From assembly GCF_000620045.1 (NCBI RefSeq), contig NZ_JHVH01000020.1, positions 1 through 64,000 of the forward strand: a stretch of DNA of 64,000 nucleotides, written 5' to 3'. The translations under genes were made by a program, and so were the position numbers. Positions 19,133 to 28,004 of the stretch are shown in pieces. The DNA comes from Halomonas halodenitrificans DSM 735 (GTDB taxonomy: Bacteria; Pseudomonadota; Gammaproteobacteria; Pseudomonadales; Halomonadaceae). The notes below the pieces were generated by a model, which did no database searches, was not told the DNA's origin, and saw nothing but the letters and a program-made list of their open reading frames with translations. Position 1 is the first letter of the stretch, and each line of letters begins with the position of its first letter.

Positions 19133-20347
19133 GTGTCCCACCCATGGAATCCGGCCCGGCGCTTCGAGCGCCTGACCGAGCTGCTCGCCGAATGGCGACC
19201 GCTCTGGCAGCCCCTGCCGTTTCAGCATCCTCGGCTGCCCTGGCCGGCCGAGTGGTCCGCCATGGCCGAGGCGCTGCTGGCGCTCTCCGATGCTGAAGCG
19301 GTGCGTCTGCAGGAGGCCCCCTTCAGCGATTCACCCCTGGCCGACTGCCTGCCGGTGGCGGAGCTCGAGGCGCTGGCCGAGCTGCCGCGGCTCGCGTCGG
19401 AGGGGGAGGCCCTGCCGGAGCGCTGGGCGGCCCAGATGGGCGGGCGCAAGTGGCGCCAGATCCAGGCCTTTTTGCCCAGGGTGCGCCTGGGCGAGCAGGA
19501 GACGCCCCTGGAATGGTGTGCCGGCAAGGGGCACCTGGCCCGCACCCTGGCGCGCCGGCACGGGGTCGGCGTCACGGCGCTGGAGTGGGATGGCGGCCTG
19601 TGCGAGAGCGGTGCCGGCCTGGCCGAGTCCCAGGGGGCGGCGGTGGTGCTGGCCCGACAGGACGTCATGGCGCCCGGCGTCGAGCGCTGGCTGGCACCGA
19701 CCACCCATGCCTGCGCCCTGCACGCCTGCGGGGACCTGCATCGCCGCCTGCTCGAGCAGGCGGTCGCGGCGGGCTCGGCGGTGACCCTGGCGCCGTGCTG
19801 CTATCAGCGTACCGCCGATACCCGGTACCGGCCGCTCTCGCGGCTCGGCGCCCGGGCCATGGCACGCCATCACCTGGCCTTGACCCGGGAAGACCTGGCC
19901 ATGGCGGTGCAGGAGACGGTCACCGCACCGCGGCATCACCGGCGCCACCGCTGGCGGGCGGGTGCCTGGCGGCTCGGCTTCGATCGGCTGCAGCGAGAGG
20001 TACGGGGCCGCGATGACTATCTGCCGGTGCCGAGCCTGGCCTATGGCCGCATGCCCGATACCTTCGAGGACTTCTGCCGCTGGGCTGCCGCCCGCAAGGG
20101 CATCGAGCTGCCCGATGGCATCGACTGGGCCGGCCATGAGGCCTGGGGGTGGCGCCGCCAGGCGGAGGTAACGCGCCTGGAGCTGGTGCGCCACCTGTTC
20201 CGCCGCCCCCTGGAGGTCTGGCTGGCGCTGGATCGCCTGGTATTTCTCCAGGAGGCCGGCTACGTCGCCGAACTCGGCACCTTCTGCGAGCGCGAGCTTA
20301 CCCCACGCAACCTGCTGATTCGGGCGCGGCGCGGTGGTCCGCGTTAA
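19133..20347 (+). CDS. SAM-dependent methyltransferase, METTL25/RRNAD-like class
   Basis: The protein is 404 residues. The N-terminal 120 residues carry no motif I recognise. A Rossmann methyltransferase core then begins at EWCAGKGHLARTLARRHGV, with the acidic ribose-binding position in ALEWDGGLCE. CALHACGDLHRRLLEQAV and LAPCCYQR follow, which are typical of the Methyltransf_25/32 group. The substrate is unknown. The start is a GTG at 19133 with GGGAGA before it; the frame is open further upstream but only as a shadow inside the TudS-like gene. The gap to that gene is 25 bases, so the two are probably one operon. Confidence 0.8.
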   Translation: MSHPWNPARRFERLTELLAEWRPLWQPLPFQHPRLPWPAEWSAMAEALLALSDAEAVRLQEAPFSDSPLADCLPVAELEALAELPRLASEGEALPERWAAQMGGRKWRQIQAFLPRVRLGEQETPLEWCAGKGHLARTLARRHGVGVTALEWDGGLCESGAGLAESQGAAVVLARQDVMAPGVERWLAPTTHACALHACGDLHRRLLEQAVAAGSAVTLAPCCYQRTADTRYRPLSRLGARAMARHHLALTREDLAMAVQETVTAPRHHRRHRWRAGAWRLGFDRLQREVRGRDDYLPVPSLAYGRMPDTFEDFCRWAAARKGIELPDGIDWAGHEAWGWRRQAEVTRLELVRHLFRRPLEVWLALDRLVFLQEAGYVAELGTFCERELTPRNLLIRARRGGPR

Positions 20348-20374
20348 GGCGGTGGTCGACTCGGCCTCGGAGGG

Positions 20375-21544
20375 TTACGGGAACCTTTGGGGTTGGGTGT
20401 CGGGCTCGGATTCACCCGGCGCGGCCGTGCTGGGCCCGGGAGCGGTTGGAGTATCGTCGCCTCTGGCCTCTCGAGCTTCCAGCCAGGCCGCGAAGTAGTC
20501 GTTCATGCGAGTCAGGGTGCGGGCGTACCAGTCCTCGTCCTTGATGATGGCGCGCTTGTCGTTGAGTGGGTGCGTGGGGATATGCAGGCGCATGTCCACG
20601 CCGCTTTCCGGATGGCGGCCCACCTGCACGGCCGCCGATGCACGGGCCGGCCCGTAGGGAATGCGCCCGGCCAGGGCGGCGAGGCGCTCGGTGGAGGTGG
20701 CGAAGCGGATGAAGTCGCGGGCGGCCTGGGGATGGCGGGCATGACGCGGAATCACCCAGGTCTCGTGCTCCTGAATCTGGCCATCCCAGAGAATCTCGAT
20801 GGGTACGCCGCGCTGGACCATCGCCTCGAAGAAGCGTCCGTTGTAGCCCGAGGCCATGACCACCTGGCCAGTGGTGAGCAGCTCCACGGGTGCCTCGCCC
20901 TCTTCCCACCAGTGGATGGTGTCCAGCTTGTCCAGCCGCTGGAAGGCGAGTCGCAGGCCCCGTGGGGTGCTGAGCAGCCGGTAGAGTTCCTCCCGGGGGA
21001 CGCCGCTGGCGAGCAGTGCCCACTCGAGGTTGACCGCCGGCGTGCGCTGCAGGGCCCGGGGACCCGGAAAGCGCTGCTGGTCGAAGAGGTCGGCGATGCG
21101 GGCGGGACGCCGCCCCGGGAAGGCGTCGGCGCGATAGGCCACCACCGTGGCAAACAGCGTATGGGTGAGGGCGCAGGTGCCCATGGCTCCGGAGATGAAG
21201 TCCCGGTCGGCGGGAGTGCTGTCCGGGGCCGGGGCGGCAAGGCTCGGCGGCAGGGGCTGTAGCAGGCCCTCGTCACAGGCGGCCATGGCCTCGCTGCGGG
21301 TCATGTCGATCACATCCCAGGGCACCTCGTTGGCGGCGACGGCACGGCGCAGCGCGTCCAGGCCCCCTGCGTAGCGGGCCACCTCGATCTCGATCCCGCT
21401 CTGCACGGTGAACGGGGTGAACAGGGCCTCGCGCTGGGCGCGCTCGTAGGCCCCGCCCCAGCTGAGCACCCGCAGGGGCTCGGCCAGGGCCGGGGAGCCC
21501 CAGGCGATCATCGTCAGCAGTAGAGCCACGGCCAGCCTACCCAT
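20375..21544 (-). CDS. Periplasmic solute-binding protein, PotD/SBP_bac_8 type, without its permease
   Basis: The protein is about 389 residues. A signal peptide (hydrophobic run, cut after SPALA) leads into RVLSWGGAYERAQREALFTPF, the start typical of spermidine/putrescine-type binding proteins. VDVIDMTRSEA, GCALTHTLFATVVAYR and a late IPTHPLNDKRAI block also fit. The ATG at 21544 is preferred: GGAGG lies nine bases upstream, whereas it is too close to the ATG at 21550. The gene overlaps the end of the CLC gene by eight bases. No permease or ATPase of this class is nearby, so it either serves a transporter encoded elsewhere or has another role. The C-terminal 25 residues are a low-complexity Pro/Thr tail. 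Confidence 0.82.
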   Translation of the reverse strand: MGRLAVALLLTMIAWGSPALAEPLRVLSWGGAYERAQREALFTPFTVQSGIEIEVARYAGGLDALRRAVAANEVPWDVIDMTRSEAMAACDEGLLQPLPPSLAAPAPDSTPADRDFISGAMGTCALTHTLFATVVAYRADAFPGRRPARIADLFDQQRFPGPRALQRTPAVNLEWALLASGVPREELYRLLSTPRGLRLAFQRLDKLDTIHWWEEGEAPVELLTTGQVVMASGYNGRFFEAMVQRGVPIEILWDGQIQEHETWVIPRHARHPQAARDFIRFATSTERLAALAGRIPYGPARASAAVQVGRHPESGVDMRLHIPTHPLNDKRAIIKDEDWYARTLTRMNDYFAAWLEAREARGDDTPTAPGPSTAAPGESEPDTQPQRFP

Positions 21545-23288
21545 GATCATGCTCCTCCCGGCGCAGGGCCTCGCTCTGGTGGAGATAGGCGTGGGCGATC
21601 GTGACCTCATAGACCACGCCATGGAAGAGGCCCGTGTCGTCCACCACCGCCAGGGCCTCGCCGGTGACCTCCTCGAGCAGGGCCATCGCCGCCCACAGGG
21701 TGCTGTCGGGGCGGAGCGTCGGCCGCCTTTCGTCCAGGCATTGTCGAACCCGTCGGGGCTTGCCGGTCTCCTGCCGCGTCGCCTCCAGGCCGGCCAGTGT
21801 CACGCAGCCATGAAAGTGCCCTCTGGCATCCACCAGGTAGGCCTCGGCATGGTGCTGCCGGGCGATATCGACAATGGCCTCGTCCAGCGACGCCTCGAGA
21901 GAGAGGGTGACGCACTCCTTGGTCAGGTAGTCGGTTACCCGGGTGTCCATCAGCAGGGCCTGGCCACGCCCGGAGGAGAGATCCAGGCCACGCTCGAGCA
22001 GCTGGATATCGAATAGCGAGCGCCCGAACAGCTGAGCGGCGATGGGGCTGGCCAGGGTCACGCTTGCCAGGGCCGCGGTGGTCAGGGCGTAGTTGCCGGT
22101 AAGCTCGAAGACGATCAGCAGGCTGGTCAGCGGGGCGCCGATGACCGGGGCGGTGACGGCGACCATGCCACATACCGCATAGAAGACGAAGGTATCCTGG
22201 GAGGCGCCGGTCAGGCTGGCCACCAGGGTGCCGCAGAGCGCGCCGAACAGCATGCCGACCACCAGGGCGGGGCTGAACACGCCGCCGCTGAAACCCATGC
22301 CCAGACAGAGGGCGGTGGCCGCCACCTTCAGGCCCAGCACCAGCAGCAGCTCGCCGCTGCCGAAGGCCCCGGCGATGGTGGCGAAGCGCAGGGTCTCCTG
22401 GCCCATGCCGAGGATATCGGGTACCCAGAGTGCCGCCACGCCCAGCAGGGCGCCGGCCAGGGCCGGTTGTAGCGCGGGGCGCAGTGGCAGGCGCTGGGCG
22501 ACACGGCTCAGGCCGAGAATGGCATGCATATAGCCACCGGCCAGCAGGGCGCCCAGGCCGCCGATGGCGACGAACAGGGCAAACTCCCAGGCCTGGGGGA
22601 TCACGGTCTCGGCGACATGAAAGAGGGCGCCCTGGGCCAGTGCCTGGGTGGCGATCACATGGCCGACCAGGGCCGCGGCGGCGATGGGGGCGAAGGCACG
22701 CAGTGCATAGTGGCGCAGCACCACCTCATGGGCGAAGACAATGCCCGCCAGGGGGGCATTGAAGGCGGTGGCAATCGCCGCGGCCACACCACAGGCGATG
22801 GTGATATTGTCGTCGGACCGGCTCAGGTGCAACAGCCGTGCGCCGAAAGAGCCCAGGCTGGCCCCCAGGTGCACCAGCGGGCCGTACTGGCCGACCGAGG
22901 CTCCGGCACCCAGGGAGAGCATGGCGGTAAGGGCGGAGACTGCCCCGGCCTTGACCGGCAGTCGGCCGCGACGAGTCTGGACGGCGGCGATGGCATCGGT
23001 CGGCGTGTGGGGGCGCCGTTCGGGCAGGGTCTGGTGCAGATGGCCGACGATCAACCCGCCCAGGGCAGGCACGGCCACGGTGGTCAGCGTCAGCCACTCC
23101 GGCCAGGCAAACATCATGCGGCTGCGCGGCGAGATCAACAGTATCTCGTTGAGCCACAGTACGCCGCGCACGAAACCGGCGGCAAACAGCGCCGCCACGC
23201 CACCCACCGTGGCGCCCAGTACCACCAGTCCCAGAAAGCGCAGCACCGGCACAAGGCCGCGCGGTGTGGGTGGGCCATGGATCTCCAT
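21537..23288 (-). CDS. CLC-family chloride channel/antiporter with CBS pair
   Basis: The protein is 583 residues. The CLC membrane domain is followed by two CBS domains (about 440-570). Recognisable selectivity segments are GAGASVGQYGP, GMGFSGGVFSPAL and APVIGAPLTSLLIVFELTGNY. In exchangers such as ClC-ec1 the second segment reads GREGP and its glutamate is the gate; here the same place reads GQYGP, so the gating glutamate is replaced by tyrosine. That suggests uncoupled or altered transport, though it may be usual in this subfamily. The ATG at 23288 is chosen over a TTG two codons upstream. The solute-binding gene overlaps its 3' end. Confidence 0.9.
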   Translation of the reverse strand: MEIHGPPTPRGLVPVLRFLGLVVLGATVGGVAALFAAGFVRGVLWLNEILLISPRSRMMFAWPEWLTLTTVAVPALGGLIVGHLHQTLPERRPHTPTDAIAAVQTRRGRLPVKAGAVSALTAMLSLGAGASVGQYGPLVHLGASLGSFGARLLHLSRSDDNITIACGVAAAIATAFNAPLAGIVFAHEVVLRHYALRAFAPIAAAALVGHVIATQALAQGALFHVAETVIPQAWEFALFVAIGGLGALLAGGYMHAILGLSRVAQRLPLRPALQPALAGALLGVAALWVPDILGMGQETLRFATIAGAFGSGELLLVLGLKVAATALCLGMGFSGGVFSPALVVGMLFGALCGTLVASLTGASQDTFVFYAVCGMVAVTAPVIGAPLTSLLIVFELTGNYALTTAALASVTLASPIAAQLFGRSLFDIQLLERGLDLSSGRGQALLMDTRVTDYLTKECVTLSLEASLDEAIVDIARQHHAEAYLVDARGHFHGCVTLAGLEATRQETGKPRRVRQCLDERRPTLRPDSTLWAAMALLEEVTGEALAVVDDTGLFHGVVYEVTIAHAYLHQSEALRREEHDHG

Positions 23289-23380
23289 ATCCAAGGTGTA
23301 GGCGCCAGGGCCATGGAGGTCCAGCCGGGGGCGTGATCGGGACGCGCCTTAGTGGCGTGGCGGACCCGCCGGAGGGAGGA

Positions 23381-23773
23381 TCAGGCGGTGGCGAAGCGCC
23401 GCTGCAGCCAGGCGTTGATATCATCGGACTCGTAGAGCCACTCGACCCCGCCGTCGTCCTGGGCGATACGCAGGCAGGGAACCTTGACGCGTCCGCCACC
23501 CTCGGCGAGCTCCCGGCGATGATCCGGGTTCAGCTGAGCGTCGCGGACCTCGATGGGCAGCCCCAGACGGGCGATCTCCTTGCGCACCTTGACGCAGAAG
23601 GGGCAGGTGCGGAACTGGTAGAGAGCGAGGCCTTCACAGGCGCGATCGATCTCGGCCTGGGCCTCCGGGGAGCGCTCCACGGACTTGGGCGTCGAGAGTT
23701 TTTCGGAAATCAGCACGATCGGGGCCAGTACCTGGCGCAGGCCGCGGAAGAAGAGGCGAATCAGGGGGCGCAT
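23381..23773 (-). CDS. Glutaredoxin-like protein with N-terminal hydrophobic segment
   Basis: The protein is 130 residues. A C-terminal glutaredoxin fold shows the redox motif CPFCVKVRKEI, the cis-proline region VKVPCLRI and a final ESDDINAWLQ. The first 35 residues, starting MRPLIRLFFRGLRQVLAPIV, form an amphipathic or membrane-associated helix. This resembles small bacterial glutaredoxins of the YfcG-neighbour type, and the electron partner is unknown. The ATG at 23773 is chosen because the 27 residues before it are not conserved. It lies upstream of the CLC gene on the same strand with a 92-base gap. Confidence 0.85.
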   Translation of the reverse strand: MRPLIRLFFRGLRQVLAPIVLISEKLSTPKSVERSPEAQAEIDRACEGLALYQFRTCPFCVKVRKEIARLGLPIEVRDAQLNPDHRRELAEGGGRVKVPCLRIAQDDGGVEWLYESDDINAWLQRRFATA

Positions 23774-23867
23774 GGCGTCTCGGTATCCTCTTGGGTGGTC
23801 AAGTCGGGTGATCAAGGGGCCGCCATGATGCCACGCCCCCTGGCGAGCGACCACCCGAGCTATCGCA

Positions 23868-23902
23868 CAGTCCCTTCTCGCTGGGGGCAGTCCCTTCTCG
23901 CT
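23868..23902. repeat. Two direct copies of CAGTCCCTTCTCGCT
   Basis: The 15-base unit occurs at 23868-23882 and 23888-23902, a 20-base period, in the gap between the ChaN-like and glutaredoxin genes. Nothing else is recognised in that gap. Confidence 0.7.
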
Positions 23903-23916
23903 CTTCTCTCTACCAG

Positions 23917-24828
23917 TCAGTGGTCAGGGGGGCGGCCGGTAAGCGCTGCCGCCGGTTCATGGGGCGCTTCGTCACCCAGGCCGAACAGGGCATCGGCGAC
24001 CGCCTCGGGCGGCGGGCACTCCTGCGGCGGCGACCAGGCCAGCAACGTGCGCTGGGCCTCGATGCCGAGGTCGTGGAGCTGGTGGGGCACGCCGTGGCCG
24101 TGACGGATGTGGCCCTCGCCCATCAACCCGACCACCAGCGAGGCGTGTTCCGTGGCCTGGGCCAGGGCCTCGGCCATGGCGCGGTCCCATACCAGCTGGG
24201 CGTCGATAAAATCCTCGAGGCCGTTCGGATTGTCGGGGTCCTCGGGGTGTCGGGCATGGACCTCGGTGAGCGCGTCGACATACCCGGAAGACGGCGGTGC
24301 CGGCGGCGTCAAGTGGTGGCGTTGCGCCGGGGGGACCGCTTCCCAACCCTGTTGGCTGAGGCGTCGGCGCAGCGCCGGCGCGACGTTCAGCGCCAGTAGC
24401 GGCAGGCGATGCATGCGGGCAAAGTGCAGAATCGGCAGATAAAGCGCCGGGTCATAGCCCCAGGCCTCGCGCCAGCCGCTGTCCTCCAGAAATGTTGCCA
24501 CATCGAGCTCGCCGGCCACCCAGGCATCCAGCGCCGGCTGGGCGCTGCGGGGCAGCATCTCCAGGCCGATGGCCAGGTCCGGCTGGTGGGCATGCAGTGC
24601 CGCCAGGGTGTGCAGCTGCCAGCGATGGTGAGCCAGGCGCTTGTGTTGCTCGCCGAGCAGGACGACCCGCCGGGTGGCCAGCTCGCGCATCAAGGCGTCG
24701 GCGGGCACGGCATCGCCGTCGCGCTGCCACTCGCCGGGCGGCGGGCATTCGTTGGCCAGGCCCGGGGCGGGTAAGCCCGCCAGGGTCAAGGCGAGAAGGG
24801 GGGCGGCAAGCAGAGGGCGGCGCAGCAT
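23917..24828 (-). CDS. ChaN/Tiki-superfamily protein (haem-binding uptake, DUF399)
   Basis: The protein is 303 residues with an N-terminal signal peptide (MLRRPLLAAPLLALTLAG, cut near GLANE). The conserved VVLLGEQHKRLAHHRWQLHTL block and the late VGLMGEGHIRHGHGVPHQL block give the paired Glu/His motifs of the ChaN family. These proteins bind haem or act as metal-dependent hydrolase relatives (TraB/Tiki fold). LEDFIDAQLVWDRAMAEAL is also typical. AGGAG stands just before the ATG at 24828. The longer reading frame running up to 25962 is only antisense shadow of the metal-transport gene. The exact role is open. Confidence 0.82.
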   Translation of the reverse strand: MLRRPLLAAPLLALTLAGLPAPGLANECPPPGEWQRDGDAVPADALMRELATRRVVLLGEQHKRLAHHRWQLHTLAALHAHQPDLAIGLEMLPRSAQPALDAWVAGELDVATFLEDSGWREAWGYDPALYLPILHFARMHRLPLLALNVAPALRRRLSQQGWEAVPPAQRHHLTPPAPPSSGYVDALTEVHARHPEDPDNPNGLEDFIDAQLVWDRAMAEALAQATEHASLVVGLMGEGHIRHGHGVPHQLHDLGIEAQRTLLAWSPPQECPPPEAVADALFGLGDEAPHEPAAALTGRPPDH

Positions 24829-24912
24829 GGCGTCTCCTGAGGGGGAAGAACTCGCGCGATCGACATCCAGAGAAAGCGACGAACTTGTCTGATATGGTAG
24901 CCAATGCGGTCG

Positions 24913-24952
24913 ACTACAAATCGTAGTAATTCGCGTTATTATATAAGCTAAC
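24913..24952. promoter_or_regulatory. A+T-rich divergent promoter region with two inverted repeats, upstream of the metal ABC operon
   Basis: ACTAC at 24913-24917 mirrors GTAGT at 24923-24927 with a five-base spacer. GTTA at 24935 and TAAC at 24949 bracket an A+T-rich 18-base imperfect palindrome that also contains possible -10 sequences (TATATAA). The layout is what one expects for a metal-sensing repressor such as MntR, Zur or Fur. No single consensus fits well enough to choose. Confidence 0.4.
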
Positions 24953-24996
24953 ATTGTTGTTCGTATGCCGTCTTGACCATGATTCAGGAGCCTTCC

Positions 24997-25980
24997 GTGC
25001 CGAGATTCTGCCATCGATTCGCCTCCCTGCTGGGGCTTTCGCTGATGTTGACCGGCGTGCCGGCCTTCGCCGACGCACGCCTCAATCTGGTGGCGACCAC
25101 CGGCATGGTCGCCGATATTGTAAGCCAGATCGGTGGCGAACGGGTTGAGGTCCAGGGGCTGATGGGGCCGGGCGTCGACCCGCATCTCTATCGCCAGACC
25201 CGCAGTGATGTGGTCGCCATGAGCCGCGCCGATGCCGTGTTCTGGAACGGTTTGAACCTCGAGGTGCAGCTTGCCGAGCTGCTGGGGCGGCTGGGCAAGC
25301 GTAGCCCCGTCTTTGCCGTGGGCGAGGCGGTGCCTCGAGAGGTGCTGCTCGCCGACGAGGATTACGCCGACCAGCCCGACCCCCATATCTGGATGGATCC
25401 CGGCCGCTGGCGCCATGCGGTAGTGGCGGCGCGCGACGCCCTTGTCGAGCTGGACCCCAAGGGCAGCGATGCCTTCGAGGCTCATGCCGAGGCCTACCTG
25501 GAAGAACTCGATGATCTGGACGCCTATGCTCGCAAGGTCCTGGCCAGCATTCCCGACACCTCCCGCGCGCTGGTCACCGCCCACGACGCCTTCGGTTATT
25601 TTGGCGAGGCCTATGCGCTTGAGGTAATGGGCATTCAAGGGTTTTCCACCGAGAGCGAGGCGGGGCTCTCGCGCATCGAGACCCTGGTCGATCTGCTGGT
25701 CGAGCGCGAGATCGGCGCCATCTTCGTGGAGACCTCGGTATCGGAGCGCAGCATTCGCGCGCTGATCGAGGGTAGCGCCGCCGTGGGCCACGAGGTGCGC
25801 ATCGGCGGCGAGCTCTTCTCCGATGCCATGGGACCGGAAGGCAGCTATGAAGGGAGTTGGCTGGGGATGCTCGACCACAACATCACCACTATCGCCCGGG
25901 CCCTGGGCGGCGACGCGCCGGAGGCCGGCTGGCAGGGTCGCCTGGGCATGGATGCGTCCCATACCGACGAGGAGGAATGA
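24997..25980 (+). CDS. Mn/Zn-type ABC transporter periplasmic binding protein
   Basis: This is a cluster A-I (ZnuA/MntA/PsaA) metal-binding lipocalin-independent receptor of 327 residues with a cleavable signal (cut near AFADA). Metal ligands are visible as His in GVDPHLYRQT, His in QPDPHIWMDP, and the Glu and Asp in the second lobe (FVETSVSE, LFSDAMGPEGSY). The long His-rich loop of ZnuA is missing, which favours manganese or iron over zinc. GTG at 24997 has CAGGAG six bases upstream and is preferred to in-frame starts at 24973 and 24979. It is the first gene of a four-gene operon. Confidence 0.92.
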   Translation: MPRFCHRFASLLGLSLMLTGVPAFADARLNLVATTGMVADIVSQIGGERVEVQGLMGPGVDPHLYRQTRSDVVAMSRADAVFWNGLNLEVQLAELLGRLGKRSPVFAVGEAVPREVLLADEDYADQPDPHIWMDPGRWRHAVVAARDALVELDPKGSDAFEAHAEAYLEELDDLDAYARKVLASIPDTSRALVTAHDAFGYFGEAYALEVMGIQGFSTESEAGLSRIETLVDLLVEREIGAIFVETSVSERSIRALIEGSAAVGHEVRIGGELFSDAMGPEGSYEGSWLGMLDHNITTIARALGGDAPEAGWQGRLGMDASHTDEEE

Positions 25981-25983
25981 CCC

Positions 25984-26796
25984 ATGCCCGATTCACGACT
26001 CGGCAAGGCGGTGATCGCCAGTCCCCTGGCGCTCCAGGGGGTCACGGTCAGCTACGATCATCGACCGGTGGTGCACTCGGTGGATTTCGTCACGCCGCCG
26101 GGCAGCATGAGCGCGATCATCGGCCCCAATGGTGCCGGCAAGTCGACCTTGCTCAAGGCGGCGCTGGGCATTACCCGGCGACTGTCCGGCGAGGTGCGGG
26201 TGTTCGGCCGCCCCCTGGAGCAGGAGACCCGTCACCTGGCCTTCGTGCCCCAGCGCTCCAGCATCGACTGGGATTTCCCGGCACGCGTCATCGATGTGGT
26301 GGGCATGGGGCTCTATCGTGACCTGCGCTGGTGGCAGTTCGGCTCCCGGAAGCTGCGCCGGCGCGCCATGGAAAGCCTGGTTCGGGTCGGCATGGAGGGC
26401 TTCGCCGAGCGTCAGATCGGGCAGCTGTCCGGCGGCCAGCAGCAGCGGGTCTTCCTGGCCCGGGCGCTGGTCCAGGAGGCCGACCTGACCATCCTCGACG
26501 AGCCCTTCGCCGGGGTCGATGCCGCCACCGAGGCGGCCATCATCCAGGTGCTGAAGTCGCTGCGTGACGAGGGCCGAACGCTGTTGTGCGTGCACCATGA
26601 TCTCGCCACGGTGCGTGAGTACTTCGATCATGTCTTGTTGATGAACGTCCGCCGTGTGGCGGCCGGCCCGGTCGACGAGGCCTTCACCGAGGATAACCTG
26701 CAGGCCACCTACGGGGGGCGGTTGAGCCCGGTGCAGCTGGCACGCCTGGTCGAGCCGACGCCGGCGGGGTGGCAAGAAGGGACGGAGAGGCGCTGA
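25984..26796 (+). CDS. Mn/Zn-type ABC transporter ATP-binding protein
   Basis: This is the 270-residue ATPase of the metal importer. Walker A is GPNGAGKST, followed by [25 protein letters not shown], a stretch typical of MntB/SitB-like ATPases. The signature is [15 protein letters not shown] and Walker B is [12 protein letters not shown], with the switch histidine in VHHDLATV. The start is three bases after the binding-protein stop, and GAGGAATG covers the junction. Its stop overlaps the next start by one base. Confidence 0.94.
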   Translation: MPDSRLGKAVIASPLALQGVTVSYDHRPVVHSVDFVTPPGSMSAIIGPNGAGKSTLLKAALGITRRLSGEVRVFGRPLEQETRHLAFVPQRSSIDWDFPARVIDVVGMGLYRDLRWWQFGSRKLRRRAMESLVRVGMEGFAERQIGQLSGGQQQRVFLARALVQEADLTILDEPFAGVDAATEAAIIQVLKSLRDEGRTLLCVHHDLATVREYFDHVLLMNVRRVAAGPVDEAFTEDNLQATYGGRLSPVQLARLVEPTPAGWQEGTERR

Positions 26797-28004
26797 TGGA
26801 GATCTGGTGGCGAGCGTTGACCTTTACGCTGGGCTACAACACCAGCCTGGTGACCGTAGGCGCCATGCTGCTGGCCGCGGCGGCGGGCATGGTGGGCAGC
26901 TTCGTGCTCTTGCGCAAGCGTGCCCTGGTGAGCGATGCCATCAGCCATTCCACCTTGCCGGGGCTGGCGCTGGCCTTTCTGATCATGGGCGTGTGGCAGG
27001 GGGATGGCCGCGTACTGCCGGCGCTGCTCGTCGGTGCCGCCGGCAGCGCCGGCATCGGACTATGGATGGTGCAGCGCATCGGCGAGCGCACCCGGCTGGG
27101 CGAGGATGCCGCCATCGGCGCCGTGCTTTCCACCTTCTTCGCCTTCGGGGTGGTGCTGATCACCGTGATCCAGTCGCTCTCGGTACGCGGCCAGTCGGGT
27201 CTGACCGGCTACCTGGTGGGAGCCACCGCCGGCATGCTCTATTCCGAGGCGCTCTTGATCGCCGCGTGCGCCATGGGGTTGCTGCTGGCGCTGTTGATAT
27301 GGCGCCGTGACCTGCTGCTGCTGTGCTTCGATCCGGCCTTCGCCCGCACCCAGGGCTACGACACCGGCAGGCTCGACCTGTTGTTGCTGGTGCTGCTGAT
27401 GGCGGTCGTGGTGATCGGCCTCAAGGTCACCGGGCTGATCCTGATCGTGGCGTTGACCATCATTCCGCCGGTGGCGGCACGCTTCTGGACCGACCAGCCC
27501 ATGCGCATGGTGGCCCTGGCCGCACTGCTCGGTGCCCTGGCGGGCTATCTCGGGGTGACGCTCTCCAGCGTGCGTGAGGGGCTGCCGACGGGGCCCCTGA
27601 TCGTGCTGGCGGCCTTCGCCCTGTTCCTGGTCTCCTTCCTCTTCTCGCCGCGCCGCGGCGTGCTGGCATCGCTGCTTGCCTATCGTCGCCTGCGTCGCCG
27701 GGTGCATCTGCGCCAGGGGTTGTTGGCCCTGGGGCGCGACGAGCCCATCTTCGACGGCCTCACGCTGACGCTGCTGCGCCGCCGCGGCCTGATGCGTCGC
27801 GACGGGGTCGCCACGCCGGCGGGCCGGGCGGTGGCCAGGGATGCCGTGCACGAGGAGCGACTCTGGGCGCTCTATCGGCGGCGCTATCCGGATGATGCCC
27901 TGCATCGCGAGCATGCCGGGCTGACGCCCATCGGCCAGGTGCTCTCGGCGGATGCCATCATGGTCCTGGAGGCGGAGCTGCCGCCCGCGGAGGTCGCACA
28001 ATGA
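26796..28004 (+). CDS. Mn/Zn-type ABC permease with a C-terminal DtxR/MntR-like module
   Basis: The protein is 402 residues. Residues 1 to about 290 form an ABC-3 membrane domain with about eight helices (VLLRKRALVSDAISHSTLPG and LILIVALTIIPPVAARFW are typical). After FLFSPRRGVLA there are about 110 hydrophilic residues, far more than in plain permeases. This tail has a winged-helix-like part (LTLTLLRRRGLMRRDGVATPAGRAVA) and a region rich in His/Asp/Glu (YPDDALHREHAGL), resembling the DNA-binding and metal-sensing parts of DtxR/MntR. Such fusions are known in some metal permeases. The ATG at 26796 overlaps the ATPase stop by one base. Confidence 0.88.
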   Translation: MEIWWRALTFTLGYNTSLVTVGAMLLAAAAGMVGSFVLLRKRALVSDAISHSTLPGLALAFLIMGVWQGDGRVLPALLVGAAGSAGIGLWMVQRIGERTRLGEDAAIGAVLSTFFAFGVVLITVIQSLSVRGQSGLTGYLVGATAGMLYSEALLIAACAMGLLLALLIWRRDLLLLCFDPAFARTQGYDTGRLDLLLLVLLMAVVVIGLKVTGLILIVALTIIPPVAARFWTDQPMRMVALAALLGALAGYLGVTLSSVREGLPTGPLIVLAAFALFLVSFLFSPRRGVLASLLAYRRLRRRVHLRQGLLALGRDEPIFDGLTLTLLRRRGLMRRDGVATPAGRAVARDAVHEERLWALYRRRYPDDALHREHAGLTPIGQVLSADAIMVLEAELPPAEVAQ

